Shown: in pieces, positions 1 to 11,932 of the stretch
Layout of the letters: each line of letters begins with the position of its first letter
How positions within the stretch are numbered: the stretch's first letter is position 1
Assembly (NCBI GenBank): GCA_012845835.1
Contig: JABAKD010000028.1
Location: 875,501-939,500 of the forward strand
Direction of reading: 5' to 3'
Source: Undaria pinnatifida
Lineage: Eukaryota; Sar; Phaeophyceae; Laminariales; Alariaceae
DNA: 64,000 nucleotides
The notes under the pieces: generated by a model
Told to the model about the DNA's origin: nothing
What the model saw: only the letters and a program-made list of their open reading frames with translations
The model's database searches: none
Program-made: the position numbers and the translations under genes

Positions 1-1840
1 GAATAGTCATGGAATACTTGCTATACCCGAATAATCTCCGCTTTGTCGCTTATGCGGCACCTAAAAAAATCGCTGAAAATTACGATTTCATTCGCTCATG
101 GGGTCAAAAGCCTAAGATCGATAATATTTTCGCGGGTTTTTTTGGATACTGCTCGGATAGGGCAAAAAAATTCCATGCGACCGCAACCGCAAGTCGTACC
201 AAACGCTCGACCTCGTGATGAATCGATGCAGTTGGTGCCCAGAGCGTCACAATAGAGGCATTCGGGATCATAAGAAGAGTGGTCAAATCGCCACGTCTCG
301 GCATACTAACAGCCATATATATTGCCCGCGACAGGTAAGAACAATGAGCGCCTGCTTCGACGTGACACAGCTTGATCTTGAATATAATACCCGTTTTCTT
401 TCTTCTCTCTCTTTTCTGTTCTTTTCTTTATTCTCTGTCCTTTCTATTATTTTCTTTTTTCCAATTGACTTGCGTCTGACGTGCGTATGCGTAGTGATAG
501 GTACCACGAGATATTTGTGCAAAAGATCCCTAATTTTTATGATACTGCTATCTCGTCGATTGCTATGACGCACTGGAGATATTGTCAAGACGGTCCCTAT
601 CACTCTGTATCATCGGTTAATTCCCGGCGAACACGAGATGGCATTTTCAAGAAGATCCATATATTTTACTATACTGTCATCAATTAATTGCTGGCGCACA
701 CGATGTTGTATTGACCAGCAACAACAACAGTAGCCAGCGCAATTCTTGCAACCACACAACAAAAGGTTCGAAACTCTACTACGCGCCAGCTAGCGTTGGG
801 CTGCGAAAGCAACTGAGTTAAATCGACACACGACGCGTATGAAAGTACGTGGAAGTCTGGTGAGCTAAAGCTTTATTTTTCCCCATCCGCCGGAGGATTA
901 AAAAAAAATGAAAAAAAAACTACTACCTTGATAATCACACCTACCTTTAGAAGTGCATCCACGTTTCGTTTGTGGGGATAAATATACGTGGAATTAGTGT
1001 GGGATATTTATTATGCGGTCCTGAAATATGGAAGGTCGGTCGTGGACCAATCTATACGGAACGACTCTTTGGAGCGGCGATGAAAAATACTGACAAAACA
1101 TTGTTTCTCGTACTGCGATTTTTTTTTTCAAAGCGACTCCGTTCGTTGTGTTTGTTTTCTTTTTTTGTATGGTCTGGCATGTTTTGTTGTGTTCTCGTAC
1201 CCGGTACGCTAGCATTTTACTTGCTTTGTATACTTTGATGGATTGCGATTGTTTGGTTTACTCTGTCTCACAGTCTGTGACCACATAATAATAAGTTGTA
1301 TCTCTCTAGGATGTAGAATCAGCACGGACACTGGGTGTAATGATGTTGTTGGGCAGGGAACGCCCCCCCTCGAAGACCACGAAAGCTCGAACAAAGGTAT
1401 TTAACCTTGAAATCCAATATCGAAAGGCAACGACACAGCAGTCAGTCGTACGATGTGCACAATAGGCCAAACGCTTGAAGGTGTGACCAAGAAAAAAGTG
1501 TGGTGGGGACGAAATAAGAATCCAATTTGGAAATAACTTTTTCCCCATATGTTTTTTTCGTTCAAGCTCTGCATATGCCAAGATCCAAGAATAGCTCGGG
1601 CGTATACCGCCCAAATTACAAAAAAATTGCGCACTCCTCGTTTGTCTCGCTCAGCCCACGTACCCTATCCCGGCCAGGTGCGGAACGGATACGACAGGGC
1701 GACCGGCGTTTGAGCCGCCCCCCGAAGACGGCGCTCGAACAAAGCTATTTGACCGAGAATTCCAGTTCCGAGAATCGCATACTGAGGCCGAGACGGAAAA
1801 AACTCCTGCCCCAATTCCCCCAAAAAGAATGATCATACAC
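1..1840 (+). repeat. Long dispersed repeat, copy 1
   Basis: This stretch is a diverged direct copy of 37,780-39,535; both begin with the same bases (GAATAGTCATGGAATACTTG) and stay alignable to the shared 'CCCAATTCCCCCAAAAAG' near 1,815 and 39,500. The window starts inside it, so its left limit is unknown. No long reading frame is shared by both copies, so it looks like a non-autonomous or decayed element rather than a gene. Copy 1 carries a retroposon insertion (783-919) absent from copy 2, and copy 2 carries one (38,909-38,952) absent from copy 1. Confidence 0.85.
783..919 (+). mobile_element. SINE-C, 5'-truncated copy with poly(A) tail
   Basis: About 137 bp nearly identical to 35,695-35,838, ending in an A-rich tail and flanked by the 7-bp direct repeat CTACTAC (776-782 and 920-926). 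The corresponding site in the other copy of the host repeat (38,522-38,529) has a single, uninterrupted target. Poly(A) tail, target-site duplication and 5' truncation are the marks of LINE-type retroposition. It is shorter at the 5' end than the copy at 35,640. Confidence 0.8.
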
Positions 1841-2246
1841 ATATTTATATTGTTGTTGATGTTCACCCAGGCAACATCCACAGGAATCATGCATATCCGA
1901 ATAATAACACACCTGTACAAACGAGCGGCCGGTGTAACACGCAAGTTGCAAAGATGAGTATCGAGCCTGAATTTATCGAACTCACAACAAACTGACGTAT
2001 GTTCAAATCATTTTATAAAATCGTTCCATCTCTGCCACGTTGACGACACCCCCAGTCCACCTTAGGCACGTGACACCCAGCATCACTTTTTGGGCACCCT
2101 CTACTCCATCCTCACCGTTACTATGAGGAATCAGTCTCAGTTCATGAACAGCAACTGACTAGTCGTCACCTTGGAGTCGCCCCCCCCCCCCCCCCCCCCC
2201 CCCCCTCCACGTTGGGGTTGATTCTCTTCTTCATAAATAAATTCCG
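1841..2246. other. Non-coding DNA with a 27-bp poly-C run
   Basis: No gene is recognised. Near 1,930-1,990 there is a weak match to the SINE-B family (TTGCAAAGATGAGT). A pure C run lies at about 2,180-2,206. Confidence 0.5.
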
Positions 2247-2439
2247 TTTACCTTGGAGTCGATTCTTACCTTCATTCTCAACTGTTTTCGATGAATAATA
2301 TCCGTCTCCCCTTACCTTAGAGTCGATTCTTACCTTCATTCTCAACTGTTTGCGATGAATAATATCCGTCTCCCCTTACCTTAGAGTCGATTCTTACCTT
2401 CATTCTCAACTGTTTGCGATGAATAATATCCGTCTCTCC
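2247..2439. repeat. 64-bp tandem repeat, three units
   Basis: Three consecutive units of 64-65 bp start near 2,247, 2,312 and 2,376. Units differ by only a few bases. Each contains TTACCTT twice; read on the minus strand this gives AAGGTAA, close to the AAG|GTAAG 5' splice-site consensus. Confidence 0.9.
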
Positions 2440-3868
2440 TTGCGTTTCGCTCTATCGAGCGAACGGAAGTCTAAGGCAGTCCCATCATGTTATGGCAGAC
2501 TTTCGTCGCCGTGATATGTATGCATGCCCTAATCAGAGCATTGATTGGGCATGTATGTTAACAACGAGCATGCACTCATGAAATGCCGAAGGGTGTCCCG
2601 GAGCCCAGAGATGTTTCCGTCCATCTAAGGATCCAGCCCAGAGACTCAAATATAAAACCTTAAAAACGGGCTATTAATAGGAGCGCGTTGCGGTTGCTCA
2701 GGGCGTAGCCTTCCTCTACCTTCCTTGCCGTGAAGTTGTCGTTGCAAAAACGGCGGAGTGCGCCCGACCAAATGCTGAGTGCTCTGTTTACAATAGAATA
2801 CATCAGTAGTCGCCACTTCGTCTGGATACGCAACGCTTCTCTTCAGAACTTGGTTCCGTTATCATGCCGAACAACATCAAGCAGTTGATGAATAAATGTT
2901 CCATCACGGTGGGTGCGTGGTGTTAAGCAACGTCAATTTTCCAAGCACAACGTCTTCCGTTTAGGTGTGCCCTCACCGGCGCCACCAGCAAGATTTCTTG
3001 TAGGATAGTCTCATGTGTTTTTCGGTTCAATTTCAAACGTTCCTACAGAGTTCCTTGTTTCTTGGGTTCTTACGTTGGACGCTCTTGCCTGCGTTGTTTT
3101 GTTTTTGATGCTAAATAGCTTACCTCATCAGTGCTATCATACGGCCTGGTGCCTCGTTTATTTGCCTAGGTGGACGCCGAAAGCGATCGTTTCTTGTGTA
3201 GACTGTTGTCTGTAGTTTGCTTCGTGTTAGCAGTGTTTGTTTACCTCCAATTTCGTATATTTTCAGCAGGTGATGGTATTTTATCATGCTGTCACTCTGC
3301 TAGATACTCTGTCAGAGTGTTTTCGGTTTTTGATAAAACTAGAGAAAACGCGGCCTCTCATGAGACTTGAATGCAATGGTGTGTATGGAATATTATATTT
3401 TCAGGCGTTCCTCTTTCCATCCCACGGTCGTTCTGACAACAACAACTGCATTTGCGTAGCCTGGCGCATGTGGCTGGTGCTTGTTGGAGCTTTACCAAAG
3501 TAGTACTACAAGCATACGTGAGCAAGCATAATATAACATCGTCATACACGCGAGCAAGCCTAACATATATCACGTTGTCAAATCAGCACAAGCATGCGAT
3601 GAGAAAGAAGGGTGGAGCAAGGGCAGCAGTTAGAGTGGATTGATGCCACGCCGAAAGGAGGCCCCGAAGGGAGTTTTTTAGACTTCGTGCAGTGCTTTTA
3701 TTTTTTGCCTTCCTTGGCTTGTTTTTCCTTCTGGGACTGCTTATGGGTATTCGACGTTCAAATCACGCCGCACATTGTCAGATGGCAAAAACAGTATCAA
3801 CAATAAAATAACATTGTCACGTCACCACCGCCACCGTCGGCGCGCGTGAAACAACCTTCTTCCGGAAG
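2440..3868. other. Region without a recognised gene
   Basis: Several short reading frames occur but none shows a domain or supported splice borders. Missing 5' exons of the LRR gene may lie here. A near-perfect hairpin (CATGCCCTAATCA ... TGATTGGGCATG) lies near 2,523-2,555. Confidence 0.4.
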
Positions 3869-6336
3869 GTTGAAAGCGGAAAGCAAGGAGGAAGACGGAT
3901 TGGACGAGGCGTTGCTAACCGGGTCTTCCTCACCACGAAACGTTTTTGCCGACCTTGTCCGTGAAGGTATGAAGATATAGTTACCCCTTTCAGTGCTGCG
4001 CTGCGTTTGTGTCCTTCACATTAAACCGTTGTTTCCACCCAACTGTATCAGCGCACCCAGTCTCGGTGTCCGTCTTGATTCTTCGTCCTAGCACCATATA
4101 TCTATACTCTATATTCAAGTGATTTTCCCCCGAAACGAGGATGTAGTTCTGAAAGCGATTACGTACCGGTAAAAATATGTCTTGATAATACCTGGTATGT
4201 TTTTTCACGATGAGCATTGCGCTCAACGCAAGCCTTAATTCGACGTATTCTCAAATACTGTGCCCGCCGCGATTCCAACAGCCTATATACTCTTGTCCAT
4301 GTTTGTCTCATCACCTCCATTAAAACAGTACCCCCATCGCTCTTGCGTCAAATGCGGAACGGACGCCGCAAATCGGGCATGTGTTCAAATATTTTTTGTC
4401 GTTTCCAAAAGGTTCTAAGCTAAAAGCGTTGTCGCTTAGAGGAAACGGACTCGGAGACGACGAAGCCATAGCAATCTCCGAGGCTATCGAAGAGAACACC
4501 GTGCTGTGTTCGCTGAACCTGTTCGACAACGCCATTACCGATAACGGGTGAGCAATAGACGCATGCGGTGGTAGCGGTTCACTTATTTTTTTCGGAGGCT
4601 CCTTACTTGAGACGTTCTTAAGGTTACTTGAGACGTTCTTAAGGTCACCCAAAAACTGGCCTGGACTAAACATCTTGGCTTAGCGCGGCGAACTATTGCA
4701 CGGCCTAGGTATTCTACCAAACATGTTTGAAAGCACAAAACGGATTCCAACCGTATCGGGCAGTTACTCAGTTGTGGATCCCCGTCTGTCGGGAAGGCTT
4801 TGCCCTACAAGGGCACACCCCTATCGCAGCAGGCATCAACGCAAGCAAACACATTGGATCCGGGGCTTTTAACCTGAAACACCCTTTTGGACTGCGCCGA
4901 AGATTTTTCAGGACGCACTACGAGTACTAGGAGCTTGTGTAGGGGTAGTTTTTGTCAGTAGTAAAGGGCGCATCACAAGGGTGCGAAAATGAAAGAATGA
5001 AGAAGACGCTTTATCTCACGTTTGGTCACGCTGGGTTTTCGACGCCATTATAAAGCTCTGTAATAGGGATAACGATAGCGTAAGGGGTTGGGTTAAGATT
5101 TGAGTTAGGGCTAGGGTTTGGAATACAGTAAACGTTAGAAATCTCCCCCCTTTAAAAAACAACCGCCGACACTAGAACCGGAATATACTGAGCACATCTT
5201 GGGGGGCATTCGCGATAAGCAGAGCTTGTTACATTTGCACACGTATAATCCGGTGTGAAATTAGGCACGACCCGCCGTCAACTATCTCGTACCATGTATA
5301 TACACGCCTTCTTACCTGCTTGCAAACCCAATTCCCCCGCGCACGAGGGAGTGAGACATGCCCCACTGTCAACTTCCCGGTATCATATATGCAATCCATT
5401 TTCCGCTCGCACCGAGGCGTTGGGGGCGTATTGATGTGGTGCTTGCCTTAGTCACTTGATCGCTGACGACCCATCCCTTTCGAGACGTAGCACCGTTCCT
5501 ACTTCCAATGAAGACGCCTCCAAAAATTGGGCGCTCGTTATGCGTTTTCCGTATACTTCATAAGGTTGTTTCGTTGGACTTGACCCCTTCTTGTTTTACT
5601 ATTTGTGTGAGGTGGGTACGTAGCGCTCTTGCTCCCAATAGAAACCCCTCCGTCATTTGGGCGCTCAACACGTTTTGGCCGTGTATCCTATAGTAAGTTT
5701 TGCTTATCTTGCGCGCTTCCTTTTTCGTACACTTCTTATAGAGCCGAAGCGCTTGCAAAAGCTCTGAGGCTCAACACGGCTCTTCGCGGCCTGTCCCTGG
5801 CGAGAAACCGCCTAACCGCGGTTTCCGCTGAAACATTCGGGCTCCTGCTCGCGGGTGGATATGAGGTTTTACCCGCCGAAATCCAAAAACGAGCGGAAGC
5901 CGAATCCAAGATCGCGGCGCAGAACAAGATAGCTCAGGACGCCATGAAGAAGAAGAAAGACGCCAATGTGGAAACCCGTCAGCCTTTAAGCGTGGTTTTC
6001 CAAGGGGAGGATGGCCGGTCTGTAGCGGGGGGTAGTCGGAGTCTGGCGGCGCTTAACTTGGCGGATAATCGGGATCTGGGCGCTGGTGGGGCGTTAGCCG
6101 GGCTCCTCATGAGGATAGTCGACGCTCGGAAGCGGGAGGTGGAGGAGGGAGGAGGGGGAGGAGCGGGAGGCGGGGGAGCGGGGGGGGCTGTAGTTTTACG
6201 GGAATTGCACTTGATGCGTTGCCAAGGGGATGCTTCAGAAGGGGAGGGAGAGGGGGAGGAGGGCGGGGGTGGGGTGCAGGCGGGTTTGATCGCCGCGGCG
6301 TCCTTCGAACTGCGACCAACGAAGGTTATCGTGTAA
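3869..6336 (+). CDS. Leucine-rich repeat protein, RNI-like (5' end incomplete)
   Basis: Three exons join with matching phases: about 3,869-3,966 (5' border uncertain; donor GTATGA, phase 1), 4,412-4,547 (acceptor AAAAG, donor GTGAGC, phase 2) and 5,742-6,336 (acceptor TTATAG, stop TAA). The 275 visible residues contain ribonuclease-inhibitor-type repeats: LKALSLRGNGL, then LCSLNLFDNAI, a spliced DNGAEALAKAL helix, LRGLSLARNRL, and later LAALNLADNRD and LRELHLMRC. Such repeats usually form protein-binding solenoids. The last two repeats are separated from the first three by a Lys/Glu-rich insertion (AEIQKRAEAESK onward), and two glycine-rich stretches interrupt the end, coded by GGAGGN repeats. 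No ATG lies in frame in the first exon, so upstream exons are missing. The end is also uncertain: the final repeat breaks off and an AAG|GTTATC donor precedes the stop. Partner and role cannot be told from sequence. Confidence 0.75.
5425..5740 (+). repeat. Dispersed repeat D1, two partial copies in the LRR intron
   Basis: The sequence around 'CCAATAGAAACCCCTCC...TTTGGGCGCTC' occurs twice in a row (about 5,500-5,575 and 5,630-5,700), with the repeat's left end at 5,427. Related copies lie at 7,080-7,300 (-), 22,795-23,045 (-) and 53,330-53,545 (+); end fragments lie at 8,795-8,905 and 56,312-56,360. The second copy runs to the 3' splice site of the last LRR exon, so repeat-derived sequence probably supplies its branch-point region. 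Several copies end in a long C or G run. Confidence 0.75.
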
Positions 6337-6520
6337 CTCTCTTTTTTTTTTAGAGATCGAATTGTGGGAGCCCGTATTAGTCTCTTTTCTGTTTTAGAGA
6401 TCGGCTTATGAGAGCCCATGCTGCTCTTCTGTTTTAGAAATTGAATTCTGAGAGCCCATAGACAGTTCGAAAAGTGTTGCGCTATTCTGCTTTAGACGAG
6501 GACTTATTAGAGCCCATATT
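6337..6520 (+). repeat. Tandem array of acceptor-like units
   Basis: Four degenerate units of about 43-60 bp each hold a pyrimidine stretch ending in TTTAG (for example TCTTTTCTGTTTTAG), followed by AGATCGAATT and GAGCCCAT. Each resembles a 3' splice site. The array starts directly after the last LRR coding exon. Confidence 0.7.
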
Positions 6521-9500
6521 GCTGTATATAGTAGCAGTTTGTTAGGTTCGCGGGTTGTTCATTAGCTCTTTGTGGGCTGGTTTTGTCGTCTAGCCTTTTT
6601 TTCTACGTATGCATTGCTTTGTAAAGGAAATATTTTATCTACGAGCTGGTTCAAGATGAGCGCCCAAAAAACAATCTCCCCTACGACTGCTAACGATATC
6701 TACTCGAATATCACATCTTCTGGTGGTATCATGCTGGCCCCCACGAATAGCGGGTCAGGGTGACATATGACATAACCAGACCTTGTTTGTTGGTACGATC
6801 GTTAGGGTTTTTCCCGAGGGTCTGTTTTAGAATTCCTCATCAATGAAACGACGTTTGATTTTGCCGCGAAAAATCGTACGAGGTAGGTGTCATACCCTAC
6901 TGCTTGCACTGCCGTAGCACCTTGTGCTGCTTGCTGTAGTGTACTCGTTACAGGCGACCATGTATCCGATCGTAGCAAGATAGCTATCCTTAACACGACC
7001 CCTCGATGAAAGTAGCATAGTCAAACTTGCTATATTCAACTATCAAGTCGGAATACGACTACCAACTACAGTGGCAGCCTCGTTTCTGCCCCCTCCCCCA
7101 CAAAGTTGGCCACAGACGGCAACACAGGGGGGAGATATGGTAAGCAAATATGTGCATGTAACATACGGAAGGAGCGTAATGAGTGCCCACATTTTGGAGG
7201 TGTCTCTATTAGGAGTAGGAACGGTGTTCCGCCTCGAAAGGGATGCGTGGTCAATGGTTAAAGGACTACTCGAAGGCAACCAACAAATAACTTCACCTCT
7301 GCCCGTACAACGAAGAAGTGTGCTGCTACTCAAAACGACTTTTTCCATAAAGCTGGCGCGACCCCAGGCGATGCAGATGTCCTCCTGACGATGCAGATGA
7401 TGACGGCGCCGCGACCCCAGAAATGGCGCTCGCCCAGTCCCAAACGACGATGGTGTTTCATTGCCCTCAGAAGCGACGCTCCAGCAGCCCAAAACGATCG
7501 ATGATGATGCGGCGATTGCAGAAGGCGTGCTCCCTCAGCAATCCCAAACGATAGATCGTACTGTGGCCCGATTGCTAAGGTATTCAGAGAAGGTAGTGGC
7601 CCACTTGACTACTGGTATAGACTAAGGTTAACCAATTGCCCATCAAAACTGACGCCTACAACACGAACCCGACATGGCAGCTTAGTGATCCCAAGTTGCT
7701 GTTGTTGCGGCGATTCCGGAACCTCCGGCAACGCCATCGAGCAGACAATCAGTGCTATGGCGATTCCGAAATTGGTATTTCTGGCAATCCCACACACGTT
7801 GTGGTTGCAGTGGTCCCGGGAAACATATTTCCGGCGACCCAGCGTTGATGAGGCGACCCTGGTGACGATCATGCCCTGGCAGTCCCTGCAGTATTTCCAC
7901 CGCCTCTTCGACCCTCTGCCTGGTGTATGCGCCCACGACGCCCGAGCAAGTGACAACTAAATGCATGCAACGCGCCTGAGACCTCTGTCTCGACGTGCGA
8001 GCAGGTAACAACAAAACGCTTGCAATACGCATGAGATCCGCGTAGATAATAATAGGTTTGATATTTGTTTCAAAAAAACAAAAAAACAAATCAACCGGTT
8101 TGACTCAAACGCGTAGAATGGACTGAGATTTTCGCGTTTGTTTTTTGCTTTTTTGTTTTACATCAATCGCTTGGACCCCTAAGAAAAGCCGAATACATCG
8201 AGATTATGGCCATGTTTTGCTATTTTTCTCAATTAACCGTGTGCGACAAAAACCTTATTCATAATAAAGGACAAACCTTTGCCCGATTCGTCCCGGATGC
8301 CACCCATACGTCAGTTTCGTACGACCAGGGCCATCCGACCTACTGTTCTGTACGGAGCTACTGCTCTGTGCGGAACTATTGCCCTGTGCGGAACGGCACT
8401 ACTCCTGCCGCGTACGGGACTAATACTCTGTATGGAAATATTGCTGTGTGTGGCGTCGGGGTTATCCCGGGACATCCTCACAGAGGTTTACTCCCGATAT
8501 GCCTCATATCTGTACGGAAACACGGCCCTGCACGTATTTATTACTGGTCCGTACCCCAACCACCGTACGACCAATCATACCTTCAGTTTCCGAACATTTT
8601 AGTTTCCTCTCTCGCCGTCGGCTACTGGACCGGCAAAGAGAAGAACAAGAACGAAAACGAAACGTATACAAACCCTATATGAACGCTAGCAGAGCATTAT
8701 AAGGTATTTGGTACGTAGGCAATCATGCCGGTGAAGATGCAAAATATCGAGGCAACATCCCAACTTCCCCTACAGCCCCCCACCCCCCCCCCCCTCAAGC
8801 AGTGGCCAATGGCCAAATGATTAAGAATGCAATAAATGAGTACGCCCTTCCCCCGCAAGCAGTGGTCAACGGTCAAATGACTGAGGACAGCAGCAAATGA
8901 TTACGACACCCCCCCCCCTCTGCAGTAAGCTGTTAATATACGAAAGCGCAAGAGCGATGCGATGAAGGTGGCGCCCAGAGGTCTCTCGCCCATTATCTTA
9001 CCAAAAGAAATACAAAACGAACGAACACGCTTTGCACGACATGAACACGATAGCGCAAGAATGGACGCATGGCCCGACAACAACAGCAGCAGCAGCACAA
9101 CCAATAGCAGGCAGTGAAGAAAAAACAAAGGGGTCGAACGAAACCAAGGGGGGGGGGGGGGGGGGGGGGGGGGAGGGAAAAAAAACGAACGCGCATTCTA
9201 CCAACACGCGCAACACCAGCAGACCCCCCCTTCCCCCCTCTCAACCGCTATCACCGGCAACGATAACATAACTCTATACACGACTAAGATCAACACACAC
9301 TGCCCCAAGGTACGCGTGATTCCTTCGGGTATCAACGTTATCCCCGCCAAAACAAACCCCACTCTTCTCTACACAGATGCCCTAATCAACCAAAATATCT
9401 ACGCGATGATTCTTGCCGACAAACGTTCCCACGAAATGCGCTAGCCGATAGCGCCCCTGCCCCCAAATAATAAAATAAAAGCAAATAAAAAGCAAAAACC

Positions 9501-10523
9501 GCGACAACAACTAAAAAACTGTTGTACCAGGTGCATACTTGTCAGGAGCGCTTCTTTTTGACACGTAAAAAAAAACAAATTGCAAGCACACATGCCTGCA
9601 ATCGGTACACGGGGTAACGCTCGTCGAGCGTGACATTTCACCACCGCTACCTAGGCTGTTCCTGCATTGATCGAATCGTTGCGTTATCTCTGTCCTACGA
9701 GCGAAGGTACATGCCTCTGATTATTTTTCGGGTATAATATTACTACAAACCGTGCGTATATATGATACAACACGCAAGACAACGCACAACCCCGCTCGGC
9801 CGATTTAGAAAGCTAGTTTTTTCAACAGCGTGGAGAGAGAGCAAACGCTGAGCGATGCTTCTCAATGGGCCGATCTCCTCTCGACAAGGTTTTTTCCACA
9901 ACCCACGAACAACGTTGTGTGCCTGTCCTTGCTATACAAGGAGAAAACCCGCTCGGAAAATCATCCCAGCCGGTATGTTATCTTGCGCGTTTTTCTACCG
10001 GTACGCGGTACCTGGTAGCACGTAGTGCTGTAAAACGCACGCACCCTAGCAATGCAAAGCAACACCTTACGCCCCCCGGTACAATTTCCAAGCAGATTTT
10101 GGTCGATGACGGGGAGGGAGGGAGGGAGGGAGGGAGGAGCGCAAGCAAACGCCGAAGCGATGCGTCGACCCATGAAAACATCTCGAACGAGATCCTTCCG
10201 ATGAGACTGTTTTTTTTGCGCGTGTGTCCCCCTCTTGTGGAGCACGAAAATAGAAAATAGCCTAGTTCTGCAGGAGATCATAAATCTGCATGGTCCACAG
10301 ACGGTGTTGTGTCATTCTTGACCGACAACGCAGCTCACACTACCACGCACGATAGCACAACCCCTTGGGGCAAATTTCCAAGCTGAGTTTCTCGACAACG
10401 GCGAGGGTGCAAACGACGACGAGCGATGCGTCTACGGAAGGATCTCGATGAGCTCTTTCCAGAGCCACCATTTTCCCTGCATTTTTCGACGCGCGTGCCC
10501 CCTTCAATGTTGGAGAAAAAAAA
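6521..10523. other. Intergenic region rich in simple and dispersed repeats
   Basis: No gene with a recognised domain or supported splice pattern was found. It holds a reverse D1 copy (about 7,080-7,300), a degenerate 'CTACTGCTCTGTACGGA' series (8,335-8,450), D1 end fragments next to C runs (8,785-8,920), a 29-bp G run (9,149-9,173) and (GGGA)n at 10,112-10,137. A short frame at 6,657-6,763 (MSAQKTISPTTANDIYS...) has no support beyond being open. Confidence 0.5.
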
Positions 10524-10720
10524 CAGAGCTTTTCACGGGTCAGGTCGAGTCAGGGTAACCCATCCCGACCCGTGAGATTTGAAAACCTCCTGACCCGACT
10601 CGACCCGACCCGTCCCGTGATATTCAAACACTCCCTGACCCGGCGCCACTCGACCCGCGAGATTTTGATAAAACTCCCACCACGATCCGCGGGCCGGGTC
10701 ACCACCCGCGGAAAGCCCTG
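10524..10720. mobile_element. hAT-like MITE with CAGRGCTT ends, copy 1
   Basis: The 197-bp block begins CAGAGCTTTTCACGGGTC and ends GACCCGCGGAAAGCCCTG-like, giving terminal inverted repeats. The interior is made of GACCCG/CGGGTC motifs that can fold on themselves. It sits in an A run (8 A on the left, 7 A on the right), so the target duplication is ambiguous. Ends of the type CAGGG and a second copy with an 8-bp duplication at 11,640 point to the hAT superfamily; it has no coding capacity. Confidence 0.65.
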
Positions 10721-11189
10721 AAAAAAAGCGCTAGCTTCTCATTCCAGGGTGTGCATTGTCCTTCGTGTGCTGTACGGTATTCTACTGCTGCACGTAGTAA
10801 TGTATAAACAGTAGACCGGCAGGTACCAGGCATGACATGTACCGTATGTACTCGAAGTGGCTTTTGACATTTCCGTCACGTTGCAACAGGGCAGAGAGCA
10901 GAGCCAAGAAATATGCGATTCGTGATCGAGATAAGGGCAGCGCGCCAGCAGTGTCAGGCCTCTACCACCGCCAAGTCGCGCACTAAAACGGCCCAAGATT
11001 GCATGCCCCACACAAACTCAACCTTCCGAAAGCGCGTCGCACAAAAAGCTCGCCACGAAAAAATGCGAGGTATACCAACCGCGACACCGCCCCCCACCCC
11101 CCAAATACCCCCCAAACACCCCCCAACCCCCCTCCCCCGCCCTACCCGCAAAACAAAAAAAACATTACTCAACACAAAAATCTAACTTT

Positions 11190-11890
11190 GTTTCCGTTTT
11201 CAACGCCTCGAGGCAGTTGCGAGGTAGCTTCTGACGGTTACCAATTGTTACGAAAAGACTATTGTAGGCATCGACCTCGCGGGGAAATTACGGGGTAATT
11301 CCCACGGTTGCCAGCTTTCGACGAAAAATATACTACTGTTACTTCGCTTCCTTTTTCGACCGCCTGGGGGGAATCACGGGGTATTTCCCCAAGGTTACCT
11401 AATTTCTACGAAAAAGACCACTACTGTTGCTTCGTTTGCCCTCTTCGAATTCTCAGGGTAATTACGGAAACGGGGTAATTACCACACCTACCAAACTGAA
11501 AAAAATGCTACTGTAGCTATCATATTGCCCTCTTCGACCTCTCGGGGTAATTACGGGGTATTTACCCACTGTTACCCTATTTCTACGCAAAAGACTGCTG
11601 CTATTTCGTTGCCCTCTTCGACACCTCGGCGGTAATTACCAGGGCTTCTTACGGGTCATGACCCGTCCCGCGGGTCGGCTCAGGAGGTTTCCAAAATATC
11701 GCGGTTCAAGTCGGATCAGGAGGTTTTCAAATCTCCCGGGACGGGTCGCCCTGACCCCGACCCGCGAAAAGCCCTGGTAATTACGAGGTATTTCCCACGG
11801 TTACCCAACTTCGACGAAAAAGGCAGCTGCTGATTCGTTTTCGACCTCTGTTGCGGGGTAATTTCGGGGTAATAACCACAGCTTTACTCT
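11190..11890. repeat. 85-100 bp minisatellite containing GGGGTAATTACGGGGTA
   Basis: Six or more diverged units repeat the order 'GGGGTAATTACGGGGTA ... CCCACGGTTACC ... TTCTACGAAAAAGAC ... TGCTTCGTTGCCCTCTTCGACC'. One unit is split by the MITE at 11,640. The array ends about 40 bp past the stop codon of the minus-strand sulfotransferase gene, so it may be part of its 3' untranslated region. Confidence 0.8.
11640..11776. mobile_element. hAT-like MITE, copy 2, with 8-bp target-site duplication
   Basis: The 137-bp element starts CAGGGCTTCTTACGGGTC and ends GACCCGCGAAAAGCCCTG, a clear terminal inverted repeat. It is flanked by GTAATTAC on both sides (11,632-11,639 and 11,777-11,784). The flanks belong to one minisatellite unit and neighbouring unbroken units show the empty target. 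An 8-bp duplication with CAGGG termini fits hAT elements. Confidence 0.85.
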
Positions 11891-11932
11891 TACGCACAAC
11901 AAAGCAAGAACATTCCAACCGTGTCGCCAAAA

